Positions 24,323-33,310 are shown, counted from the stretch's first letter. The stretch is DNA of 64,000 nt from Pseudoalteromonas sp. 0303 (GCF_013349995.1 NZ_JABVXF010000016.1:1-64000); one strand, 5' to 3'. Notes: a model not told the origin generated them from the sequence alone. Numbers and translations: made by a program.

Positions 24323-24631
24323 ATGAAACAAGAAACTAAAGTTGACTTGCAGGCGCTTCGATTCCCGGTTGCGTCACTTCACCTTAATAAAACACTCGAT
24401 GACTTCCTAAATAGTGAAAATGAAAAGCTCACTATCATTACCATCGATCTATCAATTGAACGCTGTATAAAGCAACGAATAGCCCATAGAAGCTTACCGT
24501 TAGTTTTGGAAAGCGGTTCTTTACAAGAGCCAATTACAAGTGAGCACATAAATTCATGGTGTGATGCATTCGATGAGGAAGATTACGAAGATGTTTCATT
24601 TCGACAACACCATGTCATTGTGAAACCTTGA
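24323..24631 (+). CDS. Hypothetical partner of the DndB-like protein
   Basis: A 102-residue acidic protein with GAAGGTAGAG just ahead of its ATG, 15 bases after the DndB-like stop. No family recognised. Its last third (SWCDAFDEEDYEDVSFRQHH) is strongly acidic. The tight spacing suggests it works with the DndB-like protein. Confidence 0.6.
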   Translation: MKQETKVDLQALRFPVASLHLNKTLDDFLNSENEKLTIITIDLSIERCIKQRIAHRSLPLVLESGSLQEPITSEHINSWCDAFDEEDYEDVSFRQHHVIVKP

Positions 24632-24650
24632 TATGTGACAAACTTTATTC

Positions 24651-24678
24651 GTTAAGGTTGGTATATATCAACCTTAAC
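24651..24678 (+). terminator. Hairpin after the DndB-like operon
   Basis: GTTAAGGTTG (24651-24660) and CAACCTTAAC (24669-24678) with an 8-base loop. There is no T tract, so termination may be weak or Rho-aided. Confidence 0.5.
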
Positions 24679-24918
24679 CTTAGATCAGTATTTTACCAAC
24701 TTTATGCTTTATCATGCCTAAAATTAAGTATTTAGAGCTTTAAATATCCGAAATTCACCTTAATTTGTTGATTAAGCAAGCATATCACCCATCGAGCTAG
24801 TAAAACTCTGCTTTGCTCAAATCCATGAAAAAAAGCAAAAATCAGTAATTAATCTCCCCTTTTCATTCTATAGCCAAGATTACAATGACATGTCTGTCAA
24901 TTTAAAGAGTAAGTCACA

Positions 24919-25653
24919 ATGTCACTAAAGAAAAAAATTACGGCTATTGGTCTATTAGCAACTGTAAGTCTTTTAAGCGTATCTTCAATGGCGAAATCAA
25001 TTAATCCGAAAGAACTAAAACAAACTCTTTCTCAAAAAGGTGATATCGAAGGTATTCAAGAACTCCCTGTTGAAAACTTAATGCTAGTTAAGACTAAATC
25101 AGGACAAACATATTTTGTATCTAAGAATGGCCGTTTTGTCTTTCAAGGACAGTTAATTGATACATGGTTTAGACGAACTATTGATGAGTTAAGCGAAGCA
25201 AGAAATGCTCACCGTGTCCCTCTTGAAAAAATGGGCGTAAAACTAGATGAGCTTGCAACACTATCATTTGGTAACCAAGACATACCCAAGCAAGCAACAA
25301 TATTCGTTGACCCTAATTGCGGATACTGCCACGCCCTGTTCAATAAAATTCAGCAATCTCCAGAAAAGTACAATGTCGACTTTGTACTAACAGCGATGCT
25401 GGGCAGCCAATCTTTACTAGAGTCCAAACGCCTAAATTGCGCTGTTGATAAATCTAAAGCTGTCATCGACCTTATGAACAAGACAAAACTAGCAACAGAA
25501 ATGAGAGAAGACTGCGATGCAAAAGCTGTTCAAAAAGCACCTATCGTTATGGGATTGCTTGAGGCTAGAGGAACCCCATTCCTAGTTCGTGAAGATGGTT
25601 TAACCTTTAATGGGCTACCAAGCGATTTTGATGCATGGCTTGAGATGGAGTAA
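24919..25653 (+). CDS. dsbC: DsbC-like disulfide isomerase of the transfer system
   Basis: A 244-residue periplasmic thioredoxin-fold protein. The N-terminal signal peptide (about 1-25) ends near SSMAKS. The redox motif is CGYC at 134-137 in FVDPNCGYCHALF, and the cis-Pro region is GTPFLV near 218-223. Homologues in SXT and IncA/C transfer regions help the cysteine-rich TraU, TraN and related proteins fold. It starts a tight operon with traV (6 bases) and traC. Confidence 0.9.
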   Translation: MSLKKKITAIGLLATVSLLSVSSMAKSINPKELKQTLSQKGDIEGIQELPVENLMLVKTKSGQTYFVSKNGRFVFQGQLIDTWFRRTIDELSEARNAHRVPLEKMGVKLDELATLSFGNQDIPKQATIFVDPNCGYCHALFNKIQQSPEKYNVDFVLTAMLGSQSLLESKRLNCAVDKSKAVIDLMNKTKLATEMREDCDAKAVQKAPIVMGLLEARGTPFLVREDGLTFNGLPSDFDAWLEME

Positions 25654-25659
25654 CTAGCA

Positions 25660-26379
25660 ATGAAAGAAATCTTTAAAATCAGCTCAATTCTAGCCATAGC
25701 CTCATTATTTTCTGGGTGTTCAGCATTTACGATTGGTGAAGAGGAATTTTCATGTGCAGGTAAACCGGAACTTGGTCTCTGTAAAGGGCCGATGGAGGTT
25801 TATGAGTTAACCAACAATCAAGACCACCTTGAGCACATGATGACTGCAGAATATGCAAAAAACGAAGGTGAAAAAAAGTCAAATTCAGAAGGAAACCAAA
25901 AAGTCATTTACGTTAATAGTGAAGGGGAAGACATCACATACGTATATGAACCAAGAAGTTTGCGAAGACAAAACGCACAGGATTATGACAAAGCCAACAT
26001 TGTTGGTATCGCTAGCAATGACACAATGTCATATTCGAAACAATCACACGATGAGTTAGATGACTTAAGAACTTTCAATTACGTTCCAAATGATATCGCG
26101 CCAGAGCCTCTCGCGGTTCTAGAAGAAGCTAAAGCAATGCGTATTTATGTTGCTGCTTGGGAAGATAAGTCTGGAGATTTGAATATTCCAGGCTTCGTTT
26201 ATGTTGAATTACAACCAAGACGCTGGGTAACAGGCCATCAAGCTCAAATGCGCCCAAGTCGAGTATTACCATTTCAAACAATAAAGAAAAGCAAAGTAAC
26301 AAGCCAAAGAAAAGAAACTATGGCCAAAGGTATCGATCCGTTGAGCATTTCTAGACCTCAGCCTGAGGCTAATAAGTAA
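25660..26379 (+). CDS. traV: TraV-like outer membrane lipoprotein
   Basis: A 239-residue lipoprotein. The lipobox is LFSGC with Cys20, followed by the conserved cysteine pattern of TraV (FSCAGKPELGLCKGPMEVYE). A charged, low-complexity middle and a C-terminal region (VYVELQPRRWVTG) follow. TraV anchors the TraB-TraK core complex to the outer membrane in F-type secretion. It lies between dsbC and traC, as in IncA/C and SXT elements. Confidence 0.88.
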   Translation: MKEIFKISSILAIASLFSGCSAFTIGEEEFSCAGKPELGLCKGPMEVYELTNNQDHLEHMMTAEYAKNEGEKKSNSEGNQKVIYVNSEGEDITYVYEPRSLRRQNAQDYDKANIVGIASNDTMSYSKQSHDELDDLRTFNYVPNDIAPEPLAVLEEAKAMRIYVAAWEDKSGDLNIPGFVYVELQPRRWVTGHQAQMRPSRVLPFQTIKKSKVTSQRKETMAKGIDPLSISRPQPEANK

Positions 26380-26393
26380 AATAGGTGTATAGC

Positions 26394-28991
26394 ATGCTGA
26401 ATAAAATCCAAGAAGCTATCGAAAAGATATTGAATCCAGATATCGAAGAAACCCAGCAGAATTTTGCTGGCCCCCTTTGGCGAAGCACCATTGAAGATCA
26501 ACAAAAGCTTCTCGGAGGTAATAAAGCCGCAGAATTAAACTGTGTAATGGAATACATTAAAGAATATCAAATGTTCTTAATGGAAGGCGGTTACATTGGA
26601 TTTGTTATCGCCTGCCAACCAACTAACGGGGTAAACAACGAAATAAGAACAGCCTACGAAGGCTTTCTATCTGATGAGTTTCCTCACAACACATTAATTC
26701 AACTAAGCCTAGCTGCTTTACCACGAATAGATGGCTTTCTAAATGGTTACAGGCAACTACGAGGGAAGCGGATTGGTGGTGAAGACGGTGAGCTTGCTGA
26801 TGCAATGAGCGAATCAGTAATTAATTATTACTCTAAAGCAAGAAAAGAGTCTCTTGATAAAAAATCAGGTATCCGGCCAAGAGATTTTGAACATTGGATC
26901 ACAGTAAAAATCCCAGTTAAAAACTTTATCCCTTCCGATAAAGAGCTCAAAGAGTTCCTAGAGATAAAAGATAGAACATATTCAATATTCGAAGGGTTAG
27001 GCTTAGCCCCATTGATTTTAAATGATGAAGAATGGCTTTCAAGAATGCAGACTTTCTTCAATCACTCACCTAATGCGCTTTGGCGAGATAAAGTAAAAAT
27101 CAACAAGCTTGTCCCACTTGGTGCGCAAATATTAGAGCAGGGCGGAATAATTAACCGTGATGAATATGGTCTAGAATTTTCATCTTTAGATGAGAAGTCA
27201 AATGGATTTGCTTCAGTCATGACCCTCAAGCAAACACCCGATTACTTGAACTACGGTGATATTATAAACCTGCTAGGTGATTGGCGTTTTGGCAAGCGAA
27301 CGGTTGCTTGGAACCCATATTTAATGACGCTTAACGTACAGTTACCAAGTATTCATTCGGCAAATGAAGAATTTGATCGCCGTAACAAATGGCTAAAAAA
27401 ACAAGCAAAAGGAAAAATGCTGGAGTGGGTTTCAACCTTGAAAGACCAGGCACAAGATTATTTTGCAATCGAAGATGAACTGAAAAACTCAAGATTATGT
27501 AAAATTAGCCTAAGCATGATAGTCCTTGGTGAGAACAAGAAAGAAACATTCACTGCGACTAGGAAGCTGCAGGCATTCTTCAAACGTAAAGAGTACAAAT
27601 TCAACATAGAAACAATTTTGGCGCCTAGCACTTTCTTAAACGCTTTACCTCTTGGACTTGATGATGAATATATAAAATTATCAGACCGGTTTGATGAATG
27701 GACGGCAAAAGGGGCTGTATTTTTATTACCACATAGCGCGAGTTGGAAAGGAAACACTTCACGGCCAATTCTAGAGTTTGTCACGCGCTTTGGGCAAATA
27801 TTCGGTTTAGACATATTTGAAACAGATGGTTCCTTTAATGCACTTATTTGCGCTCGCTCTGGAGCTGGTAAGTCATTTTTCAATAATAAACTAATCACTT
27901 CATATCTAGGCTCTGGTGTTAAAAGCCGGCTTGATGTGGGCAGCGATACTGACGGCGCTCAAGTGTTTGTTATTGACAAAGGTCGCTCATATGAAAACTT
28001 AGCAAGCCAGTATAAGAATGCTCAATTCATTGACTTCAATGAGAACATGAAGTTTTCACTTGATCCATTTGCAAATATTGATGACTTTTATGGCAAAGAA
28101 GGTCAAGCAGCCATGGTTCATTCCTTGCTGAAAGCAATGGCGTCAGAATCAGGTGATTTAAGTGATTACCAATCTACAGAAATGCTTACAGTACTCACTG
28201 AGCTTTGGAACCTTAAAGGGAAAGATTCATCAATCACAGACTTTTCTGAGCTGTGTGAAAAGCACCAAGATGTTGAAATAAAGAGGATAGGGCGCCAACT
28301 AAAACCATGGTGTGAAGGCGGAATTTTTGGAGACTTTTTTGGTAAGAAATACCCACCAATAAACTTCAAATCACGATTAATCGTTTGTGAGATGGATGAA
28401 CTATCCTCGCAACCTCACTTATCACAATGTGTTCTGATGAGCCTTATCAACGCAGCTCAACATGCAATGTTTTTATCAGGCAACAAACAAAGAAAACTTT
28501 TCATTCTCGATGAAGCTTGGGAATACCTTAAAGACAAACCGGGTAAAATCAATTATCTAGCCGAATTCCTTGAAACAGGTTGGCGTCGATTCAGGAAAAC
28601 ACGTGCAGCTGGCATTTGTATCACACAGAGCTTACTTGATGCTTACCAAAGCCAAGCAGGGATGGCCATTGTTAACAATAGTCCATGGAAGTTTATGTTG
28701 GCCCAGGAACCGGAAGCCGTTGATAAACTCAAAGAGTTAAAAGCGTATGATGGTACAGATCAAGACTATGATTTAATGAAAAGCGTTCATACTGATAAGG
28801 GCCATTACTCAGAAATCTTAGTGAGATACGGGCAATCGAGGGAAATAGTTAAGCTTTTTGTAGATAAAGAAACCCAACTAGTTTACTCAACAGATCCAGA
28901 TGACAGGGAGTTAGTAGACAAGTTTAAGTCTCAAGGTTATTCAATTAAAGAAGCTCTAGAACTTGCAAATAAAGAGAAGGGAAGGGGGTAA
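26394..28991 (+). CDS. traC: TraC conjugative ATPase (VirB4 family)
   Basis: About 865 residues from ATG 26394, with AGGTG 6 bases upstream; a GTG at 26385 is less likely. Walker A lies near residue 487 (CARSGAGKSFF) and Walker B near 703 (LFILDEAWEYL). The C-terminal region includes GICITQSLLDAY. TraC powers pilus assembly at the inner membrane. In SXT/IncA/C elements the S26 peptidase, traW, traU and traN come next; here they are separated by about 29 kb of other genes. Confidence 0.95.
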   Translation: MLNKIQEAIEKILNPDIEETQQNFAGPLWRSTIEDQQKLLGGNKAAELNCVMEYIKEYQMFLMEGGYIGFVIACQPTNGVNNEIRTAYEGFLSDEFPHNTLIQLSLAALPRIDGFLNGYRQLRGKRIGGEDGELADAMSESVINYYSKARKESLDKKSGIRPRDFEHWITVKIPVKNFIPSDKELKEFLEIKDRTYSIFEGLGLAPLILNDEEWLSRMQTFFNHSPNALWRDKVKINKLVPLGAQILEQGGIINRDEYGLEFSSLDEKSNGFASVMTLKQTPDYLNYGDIINLLGDWRFGKRTVAWNPYLMTLNVQLPSIHSANEEFDRRNKWLKKQAKGKMLEWVSTLKDQAQDYFAIEDELKNSRLCKISLSMIVLGENKKETFTATRKLQAFFKRKEYKFNIETILAPSTFLNALPLGLDDEYIKLSDRFDEWTAKGAVFLLPHSASWKGNTSRPILEFVTRFGQIFGLDIFETDGSFNALICARSGAGKSFFNNKLITSYLGSGVKSRLDVGSDTDGAQVFVIDKGRSYENLASQYKNAQFIDFNENMKFSLDPFANIDDFYGKEGQAAMVHSLLKAMASESGDLSDYQSTEMLTVLTELWNLKGKDSSITDFSELCEKHQDVEIKRIGRQLKPWCEGGIFGDFFGKKYPPINFKSRLIVCEMDELSSQPHLSQCVLMSLINAAQHAMFLSGNKQRKLFILDEAWEYLKDKPGKINYLAEFLETGWRRFRKTRAAGICITQSLLDAYQSQAGMAIVNNSPWKFMLAQEPEAVDKLKELKAYDGTDQDYDLMKSVHTDKGHYSEILVRYGQSREIVKLFVDKETQLVYSTDPDDRELVDKFKSQGYSIKEALELANKEKGRG

Positions 28992-28997
28992 TCACCT

Positions 28998-29031
28998 CTG
29001 TGCGTACACGTATATGCATGTGTACGCACAG
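28998..29031. repeat. Perfect 12-bp inverted repeat right after traC
   Basis: CTGTGCGTACAC (28998-29009) and GTGTACGCACAG (29020-29031) with a 10-base loop. It begins 7 bases after the traC stop, with no T tract beyond it. It could end the transfer transcript or mark the junction where unrelated genes entered the tra region. Confidence 0.75.
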
Positions 29032-29055
29032 ATAAATTGCAGATGAAGCTAGTTG

Positions 29056-29493
29056 TTAAAACTTGCCCAATTCAACTAAGCACTGCTTTCGAAGACCGCA
29101 AATTTCATTGAACAATGATTTATTAAACCTAACTCGAACTGCAAAACCATTACCATATGCAACAATGCCTTGCGGTGCAGGTAGATACCATTTGTTCAGC
29201 ATTCCCATATACAATGTAATTTGAGCTCTTTCATATAAATTTACTCCAGTATAGTTTCGAGACTTAAACTCACATACAACAAACCTAAGCTTTAATAGAT
29301 TGAAGAATAGGGCATCTGGCATACCGACTAGATTCTTATTTTCTACCTTTATTGGTTTCCGCCCCCCAACATCACCACCAAGAAATAGATAATAAAGAGG
29401 CACTTGTAGCTTTCTCTTAACGCTATACCCTTTTGCAATAAGTACGATCACTACGATAGAGAAAACTAGGAAAATTTGAATAATAAGTAACAT
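29056..29493 (-). CDS. Membrane-anchored PD-(D/E)xK nuclease, catalytic part
   Basis: A 145-residue protein with one N-terminal membrane helix (1-22) and a nuclease core: GMPDALFF supplies the metal-binding Asp, VVCEFKSR the E-x-K, and ERAQITLYMGML the QxxxY helix. This is the motif set of Cas4/RecB/Dna2-type nucleases. The N-terminal part of that fold, with its conserved His, is absent here and appears instead in the overlapping upstream gene at 29466-29681. AGG lies 7 bases ahead of its ATG. It lies just after traC on the opposite strand. Confidence 0.7.
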   Translation of the reverse strand: MLLIIQIFLVFSIVVIVLIAKGYSVKRKLQVPLYYLFLGGDVGGRKPIKVENKNLVGMPDALFFNLLKLRFVVCEFKSRNYTGVNLYERAQITLYMGMLNKWYLPAPQGIVAYGNGFAVRVRFNKSLFNEICGLRKQCLVELGKF

Positions 29494-29681
29494 ATGAAAC
29501 CTATAATAGTTAAAAACACAGCGCGTATTAGATTTGAACTTTTACCTGCCCGGGCGTGCTCTCGCGTGCCTCTTTTAGCCAGTTTTTTATCGAATGCACC
29601 ACCTTTAGCTTTCCTAAATAATTCTCTATCTGAGTAATAAAGGGCTAATTGGGAGACTGGTATTGATTTTTTTTGGTTCAT
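29466..29681 (-). CDS. Small membrane protein carrying a Cas4-like N-terminal motif
   Basis: A 71-residue protein with a strong ribosome binding site (AAGGAGGTG). Residues 8-46 (VSQLALYYSDRELFRKAKGG, then KRGTREHARAG) resemble the start of Cas4-type nucleases, where the conserved His is in GxxxH. A membrane helix occupies the last 22 residues. Its end overlaps the next gene by 28 bases in another frame. Either two proteins assemble into one membrane nuclease, or a single gene was split by a frameshift. Confidence 0.6.
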   Translation of the reverse strand: MNQKKSIPVSQLALYYSDRELFRKAKGGAFDKKLAKRGTREHARAGKSSNLIRAVFLTIIGFICYLLFKFS

Positions 29682-29794
29682 TTACACCTCCTTATGCCAC
29701 TCATTATTTCACGCAAAAAAATTGAGGCAGAGATTAAAATCGAGAAAATTGAGTTTTTTTTTGAATTCCAGCGCAATTGTTTAACCAGGGTTTA

Positions 29795-30472
29795 ATGGAA
29801 GACATACAAACACTAAAACAAGGCAAAGCTGTGATTTATTTAAACCAAGTCGATCTAAAAAAACTGGTCCAAGAGCAACTATCTAAGTCTGGAATAGTTG
29901 ATGCTTCTACGTATAGCTATGTAAATGAACTAAGCAAGTTGCTCTCTGATCACCGGCATGAAGCTCTATCTCTGGCACTTATAGGGGAGCTGAAGCATAA
30001 AGCTAATTACTTAACTGACTTAGCTGAAAAATCGATGCGAATGTATTTCATCCACTTTCTGGAAGATATTGTGATGGGAAGAAACTCAAGAGCTGCAGTG
30101 GACATCAAAGTTCGATGTGAATACTGTTCCGGGTTAGCATCACTTTCAGAATCAAAGCACATATTCAAAGGTAAAGATCACGGTTTAATTTATCTTTGTG
30201 AAAACTACAAATCAGGATGTGATTCATACGTTGCAGTGCACAAAGGAGATAACTTACCTCAAGGAACCCTGGCTAATGCCGGCACTAGAAGCGCAAGACA
30301 AAAGGCACACAAAATATTAGATGTACTTTGGAAAGAGTATGGTTTTGCAAGAGTTGATGTGTACAGACAGTTGGCTAACTACCTAGAAGTTAAACCTAAT
30401 GATTGTCATATTGGTAAATTCACCGAACAACAATGTGAATCAGCGATAAACTTTACGAAACTTATAATTTAA
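29795..30472 (+). CDS. DUF3268 zinc-finger protein
   Basis: About 225 residues from ATG 29795 behind CAGGGT. Four cysteines in two groups (CEYC and CENYKSGC) are followed by YVAVHKGDNLPQGTLANAGTR, KAHKILDVLW and NDCHIGKFTEQQC, the signature order of the DUF3268 zinc-finger family found on plasmids and phages. Its role is not established. The N-terminal 90 residues are helical. It converges on the EAL gene, with no spacing between the stops. Confidence 0.75.
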   Translation: MEDIQTLKQGKAVIYLNQVDLKKLVQEQLSKSGIVDASTYSYVNELSKLLSDHRHEALSLALIGELKHKANYLTDLAEKSMRMYFIHFLEDIVMGRNSRAAVDIKVRCEYCSGLASLSESKHIFKGKDHGLIYLCENYKSGCDSYVAVHKGDNLPQGTLANAGTRSARQKAHKILDVLWKEYGFARVDVYRQLANYLEVKPNDCHIGKFTEQQCESAINFTKLII

Positions 30473-31240
30473 TTATTCCACAATACCCGTTAATACTTTT
30501 GGCATTCCCAACCCATAGCCTTGGCCAAAACAAAAGCCAAGGCCTCTTGCTAATTCTACGTGTTCTTCAGTCTCCAAGCCCTCAGCACAGACTTTACATC
30601 CGAAAGACTCGTTGAAAGTCGATACGAATTTAAAAACCTTCTGGCAGTTAATATCATGCAGAGACTTAATACCAAAGTTTCCATCAAGCTTTATCATGTA
30701 CACATCAAGCTCGCATAGCATTTCAAAATTAGAGACACCGGTACCAAAATCATCAATCGCAAATAGATACCCATTTGCTGTCATTGAATTGGTGTTCACC
30801 AAAACATCATTGAACATCTTGTGCGAACAGGGGCGCTCAGTAATTTCAAATATCACTCTTGTCATATCAATTTTGAATTTTCGAAAGTAATAATTAACCA
30901 ATCGCTTAAAGCCCTCAGAAGCAACTTGGGCAGGTTCTAAGTTCACTGTAAACTTTACGTCATTAAACTTTGGATCACTTACATATGGCCTTATAGCTTC
31001 AAGGGTTAGCAAGGTTAGCTGATCTGATTTACCTGAAGAGATTACATCTATAACAAGTTCTTCAATTGAAATACTTGCAAACTGTCGCGACCTTAACAGA
31101 GCTTCATACATAACGACCTTATTAGTTTTAAGGCAGAAAATTGGCTGAAAATGAAATGTGAAACTTTTAAAATCAAATTCCGCCTGATGTATCGCACTCA
31201 CATCTGATTCAATAATAATTTCTCGATTGTCAGCTAGCAT
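30473..31240 (-). CDS. EAL-domain cyclic-di-GMP phosphodiesterase
   Basis: A 255-residue single-domain EAL protein starting at ATG 31240 behind GAGGGG. Catalytic landmarks are all present: EALLR (46-50), NLEP, EITE, AIDDFGTG (loop and metal binding), IKLDG and AEGLET. It should hydrolyse cyclic-di-GMP to pGpG, lowering the signal that promotes sessile growth. No sensor domain or membrane helix is attached, so activity is likely set by expression. Plasmid-borne EAL proteins may tune motility or attachment to favour transfer. Confidence 0.93.
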   Translation of the reverse strand: MLADNREIIIESDVSAIHQAEFDFKSFTFHFQPIFCLKTNKVVMYEALLRSRQFASISIEELVIDVISSGKSDQLTLLTLEAIRPYVSDPKFNDVKFTVNLEPAQVASEGFKRLVNYYFRKFKIDMTRVIFEITERPCSHKMFNDVLVNTNSMTANGYLFAIDDFGTGVSNFEMLCELDVYMIKLDGNFGIKSLHDINCQKVFKFVSTFNESFGCKVCAEGLETEEHVELARGLGFCFGQGYGLGMPKVLTGIVE

Positions 31241-31436
31241 AGTAACCCCTCGCATTAATACACTAACTCTATATCAACAAACCCAACCTAATACTTAAAA
31301 AAAAGATAAATTCAGGTAATAAATTACTAAACAAAGGTTAAACAATGAAAAATTGTTTAATTTTGCAGTTTTTTCGACATGCCCAACTATAAGTAGGTGC
31401 TAATTTGATGGGGATATTAACTAAGGAGCATATTGT

Positions 31437-31739
31437 ATGAGTTCTACATTGAGCAAAATGATCGTGAAAATTAGCAGCGGTAATTCAAAACGAACTGTTG
31501 ATGAACAGGTGAACGTGGGATACAAATTTATCTTGTTCGTGCTATTCATTTGTTTTGGTGCAAGCCTATATTTAATAGCTAATGCAGCAACATTAATTAT
31601 TTTATTTAGACTTGTCGTTCCAGCTTTAATCTGCGGATACATTGCAAAGTGCATTATTGATGTATTGAGAGGTGGGAAAGCCGCCAAACTTGAAGCGTCA
31701 AAGGAATTAGCGGCAATGCGAACTGGTGAAAATAGCTAA
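31437..31739 (+). CDS. Small two-helix membrane protein
   Basis: A 100-residue protein with helices at about 30-50 and 53-75 and a basic cytoplasmic end. AAGGAG lies ahead of the ATG. It converges on the PRTRC thiF gene. Not recognised. Confidence 0.6.
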   Translation: MSSTLSKMIVKISSGNSKRTVDEQVNVGYKFILFVLFICFGASLYLIANAATLIILFRLVVPALICGYIAKCIIDVLRGGKAAKLEASKELAAMRTGENS

Positions 31740-31741
31740 CC

Positions 31742-32515
31742 TTAAGAGTTGTAACCTAGCACTTGCCAGCAAACAGGGTCTATTTTTAAAGGTTTTACTG
31801 TCGCACTCTCTAAATCGACATAAGAACCATGATGCGAAATAGATCCCTTTCTTAATAACTCCCACAAAAGCCTTGTTGCTTCCAGTACAACCTTTTTGTT
31901 AATTCCATACTCTTGCTTACGTAGAGCTTCTATGTGGCTACAAGAGTCCTCGTCAACATCAACAATACTCTCTAATTGGGGGTATAAATCAAACACATTG
32001 GGTAGCTTATTAATTTGCTCGTAAGCATGACCTAAAATAATCTGACCTGATGCGCGTCCGTTACCCAAATCTAACCACATAAGTGATTTATTATAACGAG
32101 AACCACGATTATCATTAGCAAAAAAACGCCCCAAATCAGCACGAACCTTTGCTTTATCTACACATGTAACCACCAAGTCATAGTTTCTATAATCAAATAC
32201 CTCTGGCAGTAAACGCTCATTTTTATATTTCCAACTCAAATTGCCATGTAAATTAAATCTTGAAACAAGCGTTTCAGCTTTATACATACCAACATCAACA
32301 GGATAAAATCCTTGCCTACCGACATTTGATTCACTCACTTTATCATCGTCATACACACTGATGTTTAAGTGAACTTGATGATTAGTGACCTTTCGCAATA
32401 AATAATCAAGTTGAAAACATTCTGATAAAAACGCAGATCCTGTACCACCCGCACCAATAACTAATACATTTAATGGTTTAGAAATCCACTCTGATGGAAT
32501 TGAAAACGTGTTCAT
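31742..32515 (-). CDS. PRTRC system ThiF-like protein
   Basis: A 257-residue E1-like protein with the nucleotide-binding motif GAGGTGSAF (21-29) and a conserved DDDKVSESNVGRQGF block, as in ThiF/MoeB/E1 enzymes that adenylate the C-terminus of ubiquitin-like partners. In the PRTRC cassette (ParB-Related, ThiF-Related Cassette) its substrate is unknown. It is the most downstream gene of the cassette here, and two palindromes at 32548-32590 could give it its own promoter control. Confidence 0.9.
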   Translation of the reverse strand: MNTFSIPSEWISKPLNVLVIGAGGTGSAFLSECFQLDYLLRKVTNHQVHLNISVYDDDKVSESNVGRQGFYPVDVGMYKAETLVSRFNLHGNLSWKYKNERLLPEVFDYRNYDLVVTCVDKAKVRADLGRFFANDNRGSRYNKSLMWLDLGNGRASGQIILGHAYEQINKLPNVFDLYPQLESIVDVDEDSCSHIEALRKQEYGINKKVVLEATRLLWELLRKGSISHHGSYVDLESATVKPLKIDPVCWQVLGYNS

Positions 32516-32547
32516 TTTTTAACCCTTTTAATGTGACCGGACATACA

Positions 32548-32590
32548 ATGTGAATTATTCACTATCAATTTGAATGTGAAATATTCACAA
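32548..32590. promoter_or_regulatory. Two tandem palindromes ahead of thiF
   Basis: ATGTGAATTATTCACTA (32548-32564) and ATGTGAAATATTCACAA (32574-32590), centres 26 bp apart. They sit between the PRTRC B and thiF genes and share their core with a palindrome upstream of umuD at 11266-11282. Confidence 0.6.
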
Positions 32591-33310
32591 GGCCGAGCTT
32601 AAAAACTCTCCCAAACGCATAAATCGATTTAACTCTCGCATTCTTACTTTTGCATTACTTAGGCTCTTTGTGTTGGCTTTAGCGCTCCAAAATGCGAGCA
32701 AATTTTGCGTTGTTACAACTTCCTTTGCTTTAAGGGTCTTTTCGTGGTTTACGTGAGTGAAGTTTGAGGCCAGTACAGTTTTCTCAACATCATTCATGCA
32801 TTCAGCAATTGATATGATCTTTTTGGGTAAAGTTGCATTTCCTTGGCAAACAGCTCCATTCGAATAAATATTCATCAGTGGCGCATGATACAAATGCGTG
32901 TTTTCATTGGGTCGTTGATTACTTGGCAAAGCAAACACAATTAACCCATTAGGTTCTCCTTGTTTACCTTTTTCCAAACAAAAAAGAAGGGCTGGGTAGA
33001 TAATTGAAAATTCAGTCTTGGTGTTATGACTTCTATACCAAAAAATTCCTTTATGAGAAGGTTTGTGCCATACCAGCGCTTTACTGTTATTTAAGATCAC
33101 ATTGCTTGGCAGCAGTTCTAAATCATCGGTCTTAGTTTCAATTTTCTTAGGTGAGAGTTGTGAGCGCATTAATTCTATACATTCTGGTACATCAATGTAT
33201 TCACCTAACTTCATGCCATCACTATCAATCATGTGCTTTGTTGCACAAAAGATATTGTTCGCAGATTGCCCATGAAATACAAGAGCAACCTGTGGTGTAT
33301 GATTATTCAT
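32585..33310 (-). CDS. PRTRC system protein B
   Basis: A 241-residue protein with FHGQSANNIFCATKH near the start, KALVWHKPSHKGIFWYRS in the centre and GLIVFALPSNQRPN, which fits the B protein of PRTRC cassettes. Position also fits: it lies between the F and ThiF genes. Function not known. Confidence 0.8.
   Translation of the reverse strand: MNNHTPQVALVFHGQSANNIFCATKHMIDSDGMKLGEYIDVPECIELMRSQLSPKKIETKTDDLELLPSNVILNNSKALVWHKPSHKGIFWYRSHNTKTEFSIIYPALLFCLEKGKQGEPNGLIVFALPSNQRPNENTHLYHAPLMNIYSNGAVCQGNATLPKKIISIAECMNDVEKTVLASNFTHVNHEKTLKAKEVVTTQNLLAFWSAKANTKSLSNAKVRMRELNRFMRLGEFLSSAL

Noticed and set aside
18790-24631. A complete dnd phosphorothioation cluster
   Set aside because: Only DndB-like and DndC-like proteins are present. 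No cysteine desulfurase, DndD ATPase or DndE was found anywhere in the window.
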